Positions 22,490-35,078 are shown, counted from the stretch's first letter. The stretch is 64,000 bases of DNA from Cladopsammia gracilis (GCA_022457155.1 JAJGOT010000501.1:62001-126000), one strand, 5' to 3'. Notes: generated by a model from the letters alone, not told the origin. Made by a program: numbers and translations.

Positions 22490-23100
22490 TACTTTCCAAA
22501 TAATATTTTGTTGGTAGGCAGATATTCATTTATTCATGGTAATTAATTGTCAACATCTCCTTGTAAAACCTTGTACTACGCATGCTAAGGAAAAGCAACA
22601 TGTTATATCAAAATAAATGTATGATGTTATGCAATAAACCAGTCGATTTGACCTGTCCTGTTTGTGGATGGTGCTTATTTATTTATCAGCTTTCTCGAAT
22701 CTCTATCGGCGAGCTTTGCTATGGATAGGACGGAAAGAAGAAGCCTCTAAGAAAAGCTTACTCGGCTGGCATGCTAAACATAAATCAGCTTGAGCTCTTT
22801 TCGTAGCTGGACTCTAGCTTCCACGCTGCGGAGATTTCGCGCGCATACGTGTCAGCCTCTTGTCTGACTTTATCGCGCGAGAATAATTATAAAAAGCGTG
22901 AAATCACATTGTCCTATTTTCACGGAATTTACACTTACTGTTGATTGAAAAGAATATATTTAATGTACGGTATCCATATTATTTTTCTAGGCTAAGTCGT
23001 CTTAAAAAAACACACTGATTTCCCTGGAACGTTTTTACTGAACCTTGTAATTGCGACTAACTTATGTAACAACCAGTTTCATCAGGCATCTTGGTAAAGG
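22490..23100. other. intergenic, no gene seen
   Basis: Apart from the AATAAA motifs near 22604 and 22632 no feature is recognisable. An AATAAA on the - strand near 23110-23118 may be the poly(A) signal of the SEA-ApeC gene to the right. Confidence 0.4.
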
Positions 23101-23759
23101 AAGATACTTTTTATTTTATTTCTACGCCTATATTTCAAGACAACAGCATCATGACTCTTTGTAGCGAAAAGTAGAAAACAGCGCATGATTAATCTATTGA
23201 TCGTTTTCATCAACGTAAGCAGTTTATTTGTCTGGCTTTGAGAACAACACCAGAGGAAATATGTTTCAGAGAATGCCAAATGAAACGACTTGGCAATCTT
23301 TTGAAGCTCGTCGATCTTTAATAGCCGAATTATGTGGAAAAGAATATTTAGAAGATCAGAGAACTTTGTATGCGCCCGCCATTTCAGTGTACCACTTTAA
23401 ACCGACATGGTGGCCGCGAATTTTCATTTTTTTAAAATTCTTGAAATACAGCTAAAACATTTTTTGATATATTTTTATGTTCAGTTCAAAGATTCAAAAG
23501 ACCCCCGTTTCGTAACCTCGCTTTTAATAGAAAAGTATTCAGACTGAGTGAAAAACGCTTGTTTTTGTCTCGCACATGGAGACGTTCCGGCAGCCGCACC
23601 GCCAAATACTTTTGCTGATATGAAGAACATGTTAAAAGAAGCGTCGTGTAGGATAAGCTGTTCGGGTGAAGACAAAGAATACCATCGGATTTCTCCTCCC
23701 AAGCGCCTGGGGCGCTTATTGCGAGTTTCGTAGTTTTGCCCATGTATTTAATCCCATTT

Positions 23760-26700
23760 CTAAATTGCTCGTGATCGTGTAATAAATCTTCTTGCAAGTA
23801 CAGCCACTGAAGCAGAGCCCATCAATAACATCCCCACTCCACCCCCGGCCATAAAATTAGAAGCTCTTGTGGCTTTCTTTGGCACAATTTCAACCTGTGA
23901 AGAGAAAGAACAGCATAGGATTATCGATGGATCAATAATGCATTTCGTTGCACGAAATATATATAATTTGAGGATAAAAGTTGATAAAGCCTTATTTAAT
24001 TCAAACATGTAATATTGACTCAACTTATCTAAAGAGCATTCCTTGGTCCCTTTTTTTTCAACGTGTTAGTCGCATATCACTTCTCACTTATTTTACTATT
24101 CGTATACCTAGTTGCCAAAAAATGCGTGTGAAATTTTTCTCTCAACAGAAGCTTTTAAAATGCGTTGCCAGGTACTCAAAACGTAGCTATCCGTCTACGT
24201 TTTGCAAGCTGTGAGATGTATTGTGGGGTGTGACATGCATATTGCAACATGTCTTGCAATAATGTCGTCAGTATTGCATTGCAAGTTGTAGGGGACAATT
24301 TTCGCTTGCAACAGCACCTTCATTGTCTCGTGCATTTCTGTGCTGAGAGAATCTTGATTGAGACAGGCAGCGTCAGCAGTGACATCACAGGGAACTGAAA
24401 AGAGATTTTAATCAAAATAGTGAAGACATAATCCTGATCACCTGGTACCATAATCCAGGAAGGAGCCGTCAAGAAATCGCCGGAAACCATATTTAAGTCC
24501 CGAAAAGGTTTTTGGCCCGAAAGGTCAGGTTTGTGTTGAGTTTTAAAGCTAAGAAATAAAATGTTAAGTCGACGAAACAATTTGAGCTGGTTTATGTGTT
24601 AAAAATTTCACCACCATTTGATAGGAAATGAAATGCAGAAATGTCGTGGAGAGGTTTTGAGAAACCCACGCGAAGGTAGAGGGGAAGGAACCATGGAGTA
24701 AAGTGGTTTTCATTCGACCTAAAAAAGCAACCCCTATATGTTTCCTTTCAGCACGGATGGCGACAGTAATATATAGCATCTTACTTGGTTCATAGTAACA
24801 GTAGTATATTCTGTTGTTATAAACATCTTCTGCAGCTCCGTAAGGTGATATTCGACTATGGGAATTAGAATTTTCTTGGTCTTCGTCATCAAATTGAAGA
24901 TATTCCAAGGTAACCTGCATAAAAACAACATCGCGTTTAGTCAATGAGCTACAGAACCAATTTTTTCACAATGGTTTCAGTTTAGCGTTAAAATTTGAGT
25001 TGGTCGGTATACCCATATTCTCGACTTTTACGTTTTCCGCACCACTCTAAATAGCATCTTAACCCTTAACATGACTCGGAAACGGACAATCAAAACCATA
25101 TTCCACAGGACCAAGCTGACGATCCTCTCCCACGTGGATCCGCAATTAAGCTTTTAATCGATATCCAAAATCAGTTTATTTATATATAGGACAGAGTATT
25201 GCATTTTCATGACCTATAATTTTTTATTTATTTATTTTTTATTTGCCATACTATAATAACACATTAATATAGGAAGAATAGAGAATGTCATTTTAGATTA
25301 TTCATAAACGGAACAGAAAATTTATTTTTTGTTGGTATAATCCTGATTTAAAAGGATTAAAATCAGGATTATACCAACAAAAATTAATGATTTTATTCGT
25401 CTCCTCGTTGAGAATGTGGCCTTTGATAGTCTCCCTTTCCTTTGCCATGGACTCTGCCTCTTTCCAAGAGCTGAACCCTAACCAAGTTCTTTCTTTTTTT
25501 AACAGTTTTCCGCCATGTATATACACCTAAATAATAAAAAGTTGCTGTCGTCGATTGGTGTTTGGTGTTTGGGCATTCGATACTCCCGGTGCATTCTGGG
25601 GGAGGACTATTGCTTGACGACGCTGTGTGTGTGACGGCCGTCGTGATTCGCAGTATGCCTGCACCATACTCCCAAGATCTAAGATGGCGCGTTATATACC
25701 TCGGTCTATCAGTTGAAGAGGCTGCGGTGCTCAATGACGGTACTAATTAGTATTGCAAAAAGAAAAAAGCGGGAAAAACAAGCCAAAAAGAAGCTTCATA
25801 CCGCATAAAATACACATTAATGAGATTTAAAGCCACGCGCGCTTTGAAAAGGCTTGCTGGGTTTTCGGTTCAGTGACTACGGAAATTATTGACTGCGGCA
25901 GCACTTGGTGAGTTAACTGGGTTATTTTTTTAGTAACCCGGTTAAAATTCCATAAACAAATAACTCGGTGAAAAGGTGTTTGTAATGAAATAACCGATTT
26001 TATTTTTCTGAGCGGCCGCACTTCAGAAGGTTTAACTTTGAACGTGAGAAATCATGTTATCATTTGCTAGCGAGAGCGGCACAAAACAATTCGATTAATG
26101 AGTGAAAACAATGCCTCTGCACGTGCATTTTACATATTGTTATTCCCTGCAAAACAACATCGTCAAATGATCAAATTATAAGTTTTGTGGAGAACGTAAA
26201 CACACGACGGTTTTCCTTTCTCTATTTGAAACTGAAAGTCGTCCCTACGAAGGTCTACAGATGTCTTGTCTTTTTGTTTGGATCGAGAATACCAAGGCAA
26301 ATGTCTGTGGACAGCGACTCGGCGCCCTCCATTGCCTCAGGCCCTGATTACATGAGACCGGTACGAACTTCAGATCGGTCTCCATACAAATGCTTGTTTC
26401 TGTTTACATGAAGCCGGCCGGTCTGAAAAATCATCTCATGCCGGTTTCACTCATTCCGGTTGCTGAACCGACACGAATGACTCGGACCGGTCTGAAGTCG
26501 GACCACGGAACCATGTAAACACGAACTGATTTGAGACCGGTCAGAGATTACTGTTTTGAGCATGCGCAAGAGTGTTGTTGGACCATTCCAAGATGGCGAA
26601 TAATAGGAAAGAGTCCAAAGAAAATCAAACCCGTTGGATTTTAAGGGATTCGATGGTTGAGGATTTGATTGAAGCATTGGAAGCATCAAAGATGGTAAAG

Positions 26701-29700
26701 GTAGAGGCCTTGACTTCGAAGGAGATCTTGTGAAGTTGTATTCAGAATTGCGTAAGACAATGCCAGAGAAATACGAGGAAACAGGAAACGGAGAAGAGCC
26801 TAAGACGGAGTAATTCGCTCTTTTTTCCTCGCTTTCAGCTGTATTCTTATTAGCAGTGCGCCATTTGACAATAAAAGGCATAATGAAGCAGACCACAAAA
26901 TAAAAATAGAAACTTCCTGCATGTTTCATGTAAACATTCATGCCGATCTGAAGTCTCGTACCGGACTCGTGTAATCACTTCATACTTTCAGACCGGGCTC
27001 ATGTAAACTTAATCGTGCCGGTCTGAGTCGTACCGGTCAGAGTTTGTACCGGTCTCATGTAATCAGGGCTTCAGACGCAGAGAACGAGCGCTGCTATACC
27101 AGCATGCACCAGGAGTAATGAATGACCAAACACCAAGGTGCCAGGGTGGAGTACATTAATTACTGGTCACCCACTCTCGACCTCCCCCCCTCCCCCCAAC
27201 CCCCCCCCCCTCCCCCCCTCCCCCCCCCCCCCCCCCAGCTTATCGACTCACGACTCATAACCGTCCATAAGTCCATAATAAAATAAAATAAAATACATAA
27301 AAACGTACCTTGTGATATCGAACTTGTTGGCATCTGGGTGAGCCATAGGCAATCAAGTAAAATGGATTTTTGTACGGCAAGTAAATAGCAGCGGATCTCC
27401 TGCCTGATATGCTGCAGCAAAAATAAATCACCGTATTTTCCCCGTATATGCCATCAGGGAGTTCTCCTCCCTTGGAGTTTGGGAAATCGATTTTCGTGTT
27501 TTCATCATCCCAACGAATCCAACCTGAAGTAATAAAGCGAAAAAGATGTTTATAGAACTTTAAGTACTGTTTAAAAAACGAGCAGTAGTGTATTATCAGG
27601 TTTTACACCTGATAATACACGTACTGCGAGTTTTTAAACGGCTTCAAAAACATTCCTTCAAAAGCGTGTCCCTTCGGAATTAAAACAATTGCGCTTTTGT
27701 GCAAAGAGGAAATTAGCATAGAAGAAAAACATGTAGACTGATTAGCACATTCAGCCCCGCACTCCTCTGTGACTGAAATTAAAGCCGCCACCAGACTTTT
27801 CATAATGACCGTAGATTACCAGGTATAAAGGTTCATACACGTGATCGATTTGCGTCGTGTGATTGGCTGATATGCGCATGAATTATTAATGAGTTTTTGA
27901 ATTAGAAATAATCCACACTAGAAGATCGAGCCTTCAGCCAGTGGAACCTCGATTTAACGAAGTGCCAAGGGACTGGGGAAATTGGTTCGTTATATCGAGG
28001 GTTCGTTATATCGAAAACCTCGTTATAACGAATTTGCGGGAAAACAACCAAAATGTTCATTATATCGAGGTATAGTTAATAATTGTTTTGTAACGGTTTT
28101 ACGTATTTCCGGGAATCTTAACAAATAACATATGCACTTTAATGCCTGTATGAAGCTACAGTGCACTGTAAAGATAACTACGGCACGGGAAAACTGTACA
28201 GCTATACCTTTGCCCTATAGCACACACTGTTGATCTGTTCCACATTCATCTTTTGTCGGGCGTTGACATTTATTCGTTATATTGGGGTAGATTTTCAGGA
28301 TTTTACGTTTGGATTGCCGGTTTGTGTTCGTTATAACGAGGATTTTGTTATATCGAGGTTCTGTTCCATACACAGTTTTACTTGTAATTCTGCCGGCTTA
28401 AGAATTTCGTTCGTTATGCCTAGAACTTCGTTATATAGAGGTTCGTTAAATCGAGGTTCCACTGTAGTCTACAGCTCAAGCCGGAAACAAACTTCGATTG
28501 ACTTAAAATATCAATTCCTTGTTTATCTCTTGAAAACAACCTCATTAAAAGTATGCGTTGTGTTGTACAGGTTATAGATAGAAACGAAATTAGGAATATA
28601 ATGGTAGGACGTGCAACCATATTCACATCTCCTAAACATTCCAATTGTTACTGTAACTATAGATGAAACAATAAACGTTTTCTATTTCTTTACAATCGTT
28701 CCTGTGTCTTTTTTATGTAAGGAACGTAGCGGCGGCATGACAGGATCGCCTGTAATTTCTGACTTACGGGACAAACAATTGATGATTTTATCTGCTCTAA
28801 CGCTTTAAGAAAATATGAGAGTCGATAAGAGGGCATAAGAGTTAGAATTCAAACGAGATCGAGAGTTTGAATCTAACCATTCTTAAAACAATTGAATCTC
28901 ATTCAGTTTCTTTGAACGCATACTAGAGTTAAGACCGCATGAAAAATGCAAGTTAATCGCAAGCGAGAGCTTTAACTCTTGTCCTTTTGGTGAATTTCGA
29001 TCTCGTTTAACGTGCGCTTCAGTGATACTCATTTTGCATTTTAGGACCTCTTTTAGGTAATCTCGGCGAAAAAACCAAGGCTATGTGCATATCAGTACAC
29101 ATAAAGAGGTACAAGCTCATGAAATATTACAACTTCCGTCATACCTTCGCGTAAGCCAACTGGACAATTTCTCCCTTTCCTATAAATACAATACTTTCCA
29201 CGAGGCCAAAGGATGCGTTTTCCAGGTTTGTAAAGGTGCAGGCAGAATTCTTGTCGTACGCCATGTTGGTTCACTGTCCCAGACAGATGACTTCCGTTCG
29301 ATTTCAAGTTCGTATTTTCAACATTTTCCGAGTCTTGATATCTGAAGCCTTCTCTCCAGTTATTATCAGGACAACCTGAACGTGGTTTCGGGAGACCATA
29401 ATTACCTGACGGCCAGGTATTTCGAAAAACAGGCACAGCTGAGGAAAAACAAATTTTGAACACAAGTATTTTGGAATATGAAGTATGTCGAGAAATTAAG
29501 ATGAACTGAACTAACATATAAATAAAAAAGTAGAAAAGGTTTAAAAAGTTCACGTTTTGAGCGGTAGCGCTTCTTCAGAGCGAATCAAGGAATTGTTGGT
29601 TGTGTGTGGTTTATATATCGAACGGTGGTGCTGCTCTATTGGTGGAAACATGGTAACGTGAAAAACAATGATAAAATTAGTTGAATAACCAAGTTTTCTC

Positions 29701-32700
29701 TGTGAGAAGATGTGAGCTTACCGTTAGTAGTATGTCGAGGTAGTGTAGGAGAAGACACAGAGAATTCTAAAAAAGCAGTAAGAAAAATGTGTGTCAGAGA
29801 TTTGGTAAAATGTTATTTTACAACCGATAACAAATTTCCAATAAGCCCTATGCATGATGACGTTATCGGCTTAACCTCGTTTGTACGAAATTCCTTGCAA
29901 AGCTTTGACAAGTTCACTTTGTTTTGAGTTGGTATTTTTTTAAACTTTGCTTCTTTGAGATAACTTTGATGAGATTGTCACATGTTTACAATTCGAAAGC
30001 GAGGTTTTGGGTGAAATAAGCTTGTCTGACGTAAACATTCATAAGGGCTATTGAGCTTTGTGCAAATTTGTTACATGTTGAGTATGGTGGTCTAGTCAAG
30101 CCAAGTCTACTTTAAAAACAGGGCTTAGTCGGCTAAAAGCTCCCCTGTGAATTATCATATCAACCTGGAGAATAGTTGATTTGGAGGCTACAATTTCGAA
30201 TGCGGCATGCTTATAAACCAGCACACGACTGCTAAATCAAATGTGTTTTTAAGTTTGTAAAACAAACCTGGAGTTTCGGAAAAGCGTGCACAAATTTTGC
30301 GGAAACATTGCTACTTATGCATTATGGACAAATATAATATTTGCAGCGTAATAAAATATTTTCTTATAAATATCAGAAAAGTTTTGGCTCGCAAATTGTG
30401 CGAGTGTGCGCAAACAGATAAAGCATATTTTTGGGAAACAATGCAATTTACAAGTGTTTCCGAGAAAAAGTTTCGTCGTTTGCGTTTACGTTAGCCTAAT
30501 TCCATATCTTATCAAAGCTAATCAAGCTAATCATGGTTGGCTTATAATGCCAGTTTCTTACTTCTTAAGACACTACCCAGCCCATGTAGAGACAACGATC
30601 CTTCTTTAACTGGTATTCCATCCAATGTACCACTCTGTACCTCTCTAAACAAATGGTATACACTGCTTCTGGCTCGAGACTGGTTGTTAAACGACAACAA
30701 AAAATCTGCTGCGAGATTTCCTTGTACAGTAGACCTTTTATTTGCCTCGTGTGCCCTGAATATTCAGTTAAAATGAAGAAAGGATCAAACATTTAATATT
30801 TAAACGAATTTTCATCCTTAGTGCCTCAGACATCGGTAGTGGGGCCTTATTGCATTCTCTAAAGAGCTGGCCTTCCATAAATTATACCAGCGCGTAGCAA
30901 AGTGCTAGTTCCTGCATGAATGCCGTCATTTCATTGTGCGATACCAAACAACAGAAAAGATCTTTCCGTATTTCTAACCCAACTGCGTGACAACAAGTTT
31001 CTTAAACAATGCAAATGCACAATATCTATAATCTTGTCGCTCCCTTGTGTGCATTATTACTGTTGCAATTGCATGACGTCAGCGGCATCCACGGCAGAAC
31101 AAGCAACAACAGCAACATGAATAAACGATCTGGTAATGGGTCGACGTACATCGTAAACCAGTGCTTCAAAATGCAATAAACAAATATCTTACCTTAACTG
31201 TGTCACTGTCACACTTTGAAAATTTGAATCATTTTTGAAGGCTTCGCGTATCTACATGACAAATAGAAAAAAAAAGAAAGAAAGAGGAAATGGCTATAAC
31301 AATTATTTTCAGTAAAAGGGATCTAACAAGAGCTTATAACTACGGGGTACGTATGGTTTACTAATCTATTAGATATAAACTTTTTGGCAGATAAAATATT
31401 GCAAGAGAAAAGAAATCTCGATGGTCATTCGTTCACTATTTTCCTAAAACGTTTCAGATACGCTCCAAAGTTGACGCGCAAACTAATGACAACACTTTTT
31501 TTTATTTACAGCTTACCGACTTTTCAATGTTTTTAACCATCACGTGATACTGGGAGCTTCCGGTAGATGTTAGAAAATCTGCCCATTTCTGCTTGAATGT
31601 CACAGAACCGGGAAACATTTTTCCTGGAACAAAGGGTTTATAAATAAGAACAAAATGGTACGAAGATTAACCATCTATTTCAAAATTTACTTATCCTAAC
31701 TTGCGTGGCCGTTTGGCTACCAACGCAACTCTAATGCGATCACTTTTGTTGACTTGCAACTGCGTTTGGGTGGTTCCCCTCTCATATTTCCATGCAACCT
31801 CGTTCCAGTCCCAGGGTCTCTCTCGCTCGTCCCGAGAGAGCCTGGGAACAAGGTCGAATTCTATATATTCTCATCGGACTTTGACAAATTATTTTCTTCA
31901 ATACAACTCCAAGTAAAGTCCCCCTAATTTTTGTTAAGCGACTCCCATGCAGCTCATTTTGACGAAGCCCTTTACTCTATGTACGATTGACAAAGAAGAG
32001 TCCATCAGAAGTTCATAAAGTGCCACTACGACGAAAATGTTTATATTTCTTTTCCGCTTTTTTGAACGCAAATGTATCTAATAGGTTTAGACAAATGCGA
32101 ATTGCTATAAATTAGATTGATGTATGCTTACACAGCCCAGCAATAGCTGGCCGAAAACCCACGAAAATCACGTAAAATCCGTCCGCCATTACTCCGTTCA
32201 TAAATCCGAGCCCACGTTCTACTGGTTTGCGATCTGGTACACGTGACTTGGTTTAATTTGTGACGTCAATGACTCAACGCGGTTCCCTCCGGGTCACAAA
32301 CAACAAAGCCAAGAGGCACGTGTTGAGCCATTGACGTCACAAAATCTTTAGGCCAACTCGATCCAACTCTCAGGGTTCTGTCCCGGTCATTTTTGAATTG
32401 AGTAATGGCGGCAAGCCGAATTCGAAATATGGCACTTCTCGTTCGAGTTTTGAGTTGAAACTTCGAAAGGTAAGTAACGGGTACTTATATTTTCAAAATA
32501 TGAAGAGAACAGAAAATGTATATTTTTGGTCATAGTGGCACTATAACCATTGTGGCCGGCAATGAACATTAATATTTCTTATATTATCTAAGTACGATTT
32601 TTTTCCTCTTATTTTTCGGATTTTTCCTGAAAATCTCATATTTATATGTGTTTTGGAATATCATCCTCATGGCTTATCTTTTATGTATCTATTTGCCTTT

Positions 32701-32797
32701 GCCATTAAATCGTAATAAATCACTTTTGATTTATACCTTCAAGAAAGTGGAATGCGCTGTACACAAGCAGGGCGCAGACCATGAAGTAAATTCTCAT
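23760..32797 (-). CDS. SEA-ApeC (apextrin-type) protein, nine exons, 418 aa
   Basis: Exons on the - strand, all phase-compatible: 32797-32737, 31623-31517, 31251-31193, 30755-30577, 29438-29145, 27523-27309, 24914-24785, 24394-24318 and 23894-23760 (TAG). Exon 1 encodes a signal peptide (MRIYFMVCALLVYSAFHFLE). Exons 2-4 form a SEA-type domain (about 22-132) with FPGSVTFKQKW, a Y-x(n)-VKNIEK helix and ADFLLSF; the cleavage motif GSVVV is not present. Exons 5-7 form an ApeC domain (about 140-348) with WPSGNYGLPKP, GCPDNNWREG, WPRGKYCI, IRWDDEN, GGELPDGIYGENT, FDDEDQ and YYCYYEP. The last exon holds a hydrophobic stretch (about 388-407) and a basic tail, as in a type I membrane protein. ApeC proteins are known in echinoderms, amphioxus and cnidarians, and some bind bacterial cell-wall sugars. 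A cell-surface or secreted immune or adhesion role is inferred. The eighth donor (AAG/GTGCTG) is weak. Confidence 0.85.
25327..25385. repeat. short palindrome in intron
   Basis: TTTTTGTTGGTATAATCCTG and CAGGATTATACCAACAAAAA are inverted around a TTAAAAGG loop, essentially perfect. Confidence 0.8.
25655..25750 (+). pseudogene. Tc1/mariner-type transposase N-terminal fragment
   Basis: The frame MPAPYSQDLRWRVIYLGLSV followed by EEAAVLND matches the start of the helix-turn-helix DNA-binding domain seen in Tc1/mariner-like transposases of cnidarians. It stops after 31 residues and nothing of the catalytic domain follows. It lies in the intron between SEA-ApeC exons 6 and 7. Confidence 0.5.
26340..27070. 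mobile_element. Harbinger-like TIR element
   Basis: The left end GGCCCTGATTACATGAGACC and the right end GGTCTCATGTAATCAGGGCT are inverted. TCA occurs directly outside both ends (26337-26339, 27071-27073), a three-base target duplication. The word ACCGGTCTGA or its inverse recurs through both subterminal regions. The middle contains a short SANT-like reading frame, supporting a PIF/Harbinger origin. No DDE transposase is present. Confidence 0.75.
26593..26813 (+). pseudogene. Myb/SANT-like DNA-binding protein fragment of a Harbinger element
   Basis: From the ATG, the frame runs NQTRWILRDSMVEDLIEALE and, after a one-base shift near 26697, GRGLDFEGDLVKLYSELRKT to a TAA. A W-x(n)-DLIEAL-x(n)-Y-x-ELR pattern is typical of the Myb/SANT-like protein encoded beside Harbinger transposases. 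It is short (about 73 codons) and frameshifted. Confidence 0.5.
27181..27238. repeat. C-rich low-complexity tract
   Basis: A 58-bp run of C with a few T and A bases in the intron between SEA-ApeC exons 6 and 7. Its length may be unreliable in the assembly. Confidence 0.85.
27939..28464. mobile_element. pogo/Tigger-like non-autonomous element
   Basis: The ends CAGTGGAACCTCGATTTAAC and GTTAAATCGAGGTTCCACTG are perfect inverses. Subterminal repeats TTCGTTATATCGAGG and GTTATAACGA recur inside. The CAGT-start ends and these subterminal words are typical of pogo-type Tc1/mariner elements. No TA duplication can be seen on the left side. It lies in the intron between SEA-ApeC exons 5 and 6. Confidence 0.7.
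29530..29690 (-). mobile_element. 3' end of a Penelope-like element
   Basis: Words AGAGCGAATCAAGGAATTGT, GGTTGTGTGTGGTTT and the GGTAACGTGAA end match the left arm of the 6075-7178 element in the same orientation, with scattered substitutions. It lies in the intron between SEA-ApeC exons 4 and 5. Confidence 0.65.
31797..31852. repeat. short palindrome
   Basis: AACCTCGTTCCAGTCCCAGG and CCTGGGAACAAGGT are imperfect inverses around CTCTCTCG and CGAGAGAG. It lies in the first intron of the SEA-ApeC gene. Confidence 0.6.
32253..32346. repeat. palindrome with TGACGTCA cores
   Basis: TTGTGACGTCAATGACTCAA and GAGCCATTGACGTCACAAAA are inverted with one base difference, placing a TGACGTCA-type octamer near each end. 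Confidence 0.65.
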
Positions 32798-32944
32798 GTC
32801 CTTTGAAGAGGCGCGTCATGGCGCAGCAAGGTCTTTCACGAGGAGCAAGCTAAAAAGGCAAACTAGAGATCAGTTTTTAAGTCTTGAGGAAGTAACACGG
32901 TAATTCAAATCATGTCCTCGTGTCATATTTTAAAACATTTTGCT

Positions 32945-33075
32945 CCACTGTGCCGTTTTCCTCTCAGATGTACAAATGGATATCAGCGAATAAAATGCTG
33001 GGGACTAACCTTTCAATGGACTAGCATCTCATTAGTGGAAAGTAACAATACTCCTGACCTGCGTTTGTTTAAAGT
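32945..33075 (+). mobile_element. diverged SINE fragment
   Basis: GTACAAATGGATATCAGCGA, AAAATGCTGGGGACTAACC and CAATGGACTAGCATCTCATT match, with many substitutions, the body of the tRNA-Glu-type SINE at 42944-43237. The tRNA-like head is missing. Confidence 0.6.
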
Positions 33076-33250
33076 TCCAACAATTTTTCCTACAAATAGT
33101 TGAATTTATTTCATAAAATTAAAAGGATATTGATAAACAAACTGGGAATTTCGATTATGTTTTGTAAGGACATAATACGGGGACAGAGACAATTGTGCAA
33201 ACACTGCCGTCATAATTCCAACTAAGCCTCGCTTTTGTGAGGTTTACTTA

Positions 33251-33438
33251 AAAGGCCATTTGCACGATGACGTCATTTGACTACTACTACCAGAATCCTT
33301 CAGTTTTTTGTTTTGTAGTGCAAATTAGGGCTATTGTTATTTAAACCGCACTGGGATTACAAAATTTAAATAAGAAAGGAAAAACGAAATGAATTCTGGT
33401 AGTAGTAGTCAAATGACGTCATCGTGCAAATGGCCTAT
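33251..33438. mobile_element. 186-bp MITE with CRE-containing ends, copy 1
   Basis: The ends AGGCCATTTGCACGATGACG and CGTCATCGTGCAAATGGCCT are perfect inverses, and the arms extend through GTCATTTGACTACTACTACC. A near-identical copy lies at 36087-36270. Each arm contains TGACGTCA. Confidence 0.85.
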
Positions 33439-33439
33439 T

Positions 33440-35078
33440 CGTCGAGTCAGTTGCAATGAGTCCAGTTCAGAAATATACATGCTTTCTAAATACCATATTT
33501 GCAAAAAGTGAGAGAAGAAATTTGACTTTGGTTTTGTCATCTCAGATTAAATGCGAGGTGGCCACTGATCATTACCGATACTGACCAGTGCAAAATACTA
33601 TGTCTTTAAATATCGTGTATCAGTGTAACTTATATTGCTGTATAACCATGTGTACAAGTAGCGCAGGAAATTAGTATGCATGTAACCTTCATTTTTGAAT
33701 TTGTCCCAAAAGCAGTAAACATGGTGAACTGGAGAACCATCTTCACGGAAGAATTCACAACAATAAATTAAACCAAAAAGACCTGTTTCTAGCAATTTAA
33801 GTAAAATTGACAGTTTTTAAATATAAAAGACAACCAAGGGCAAAAATACCAGGCTCCGATAAAGTGAAACCTACGGTTCAAATGTGATATAACCGTCTAT
33901 TTGACTGACAGACACGATTTATTATTGTAACACAAACTCAAATATTCCTAGCGCCTTTCCCGGGCTAAAATTTATTAATTCACCCTTACACACCTTTCAG
34001 TAGTATTTCACCAAGTTGTAGTCAGTGTTCAAATCATCAGCCTCGTGCTTACACCGTGTTGTATCAGATGAAACGTTTCATAGAAAAAATATGGGTAATT
34101 CACGTAGCACAGGAGAACGGAAAGTCCGCGTTGTAAATTATAAACGAGTGAGATGGCTATGGGCATAGTAAACAACCCGGCCAACACGGTTCAATACGTC
34201 TATGGTTGCTGCTGTGATAAAACCAAGCAGGTCTGTGAACAGCGGCGACAAGAAAATATCAACATTAATCAATTGACAGCTCTTCGGTCAAGTGATTTTA
34301 AAATGAAGTCATATGTAAATGGAGTTTAAAGGCGCTTGTTTTTGTCGTTGTCGAATTTTGATTTTGTGAGATATAATAAATGCGTTACTAATGAAATTTA
34401 ATATTATTGTGGTACAAATTTGTAGCCGAGGAAGCACGAAGAAGGTTTATTTTACCGGGCTATCGCGCCACAGGCGTGCAGTTAATGCTTGGTTTAAGAA
34501 AGCCAAAACATGCGCGGGTTAACGTATTTTTAAAACGTTTCCCTTCCTTTGAAAACAATCAAGCATTAACTATATTTTTAAAGCCGGTGCGAACTCTATT
34601 CGAGTGCCTGCATGGGCCAGGGACACCCAACGAAGAATGCACAGGGCACCCAACGAGGAGTGGTTTGGAAAACGCTTGGAATGACGTTGTACTGTTTTTT
34701 CTATATCATTTTAGTGCCTTTACAGGGATAAAGGGACGCTGTCCCGGCTGAAATATCGTGTTTTCATGATTATGGCCAGGAGACTGTTTTTAGCTTGCTT
34801 TGTTACCTTGAAATAAGAAGGAAAATCGCAAAATATCCAATCCAAGAAATATTAACCAAAGAGCCAAAATAAAGGCTAAAGTCCACAAGAATGGAAATTT
34901 TGATTTCTTGACAGGCGGTCAAGAAATCATCCAAAATTCAAAATTCATTCATCTATCATTCATTCATTCAAATCAAATTTGTTGAACTGAAATCCACTTC
35001 AATCCTTGCAATCCTGCACTTTATCTCCAAACTACTGCTTTTGTTTTGTTCTATAGAATCTTTTTATCCAACTAAGTT
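33440..35078. other. no supported gene
   Basis: Several open frames of 60-115 codons occur but none has a recognisable domain or paired splice sites. GGGACACCCAACGAAG and GGGCACCCAACGAGG at about 34618-34660 resemble the ends of the element at 43292-43864 and may be a remnant of it. Short ATTCATTC runs occur near 34945-34970. Confidence 0.45.

Noticed and set aside
33598..33800. Minus-strand frame with FREDGSPVHHVYCFWDKF before a GTTACA donor-like site
   Set aside because: It lies upstream of the signal-peptide exon of the SEA-ApeC gene and cannot be part of that reading frame; no partner exon or family was found.
34407..34751. 114-codon + strand frame
   Set aside because: No known motif, and part of it covers repeated CACCCAACGA words that look like transposon-end remnants.
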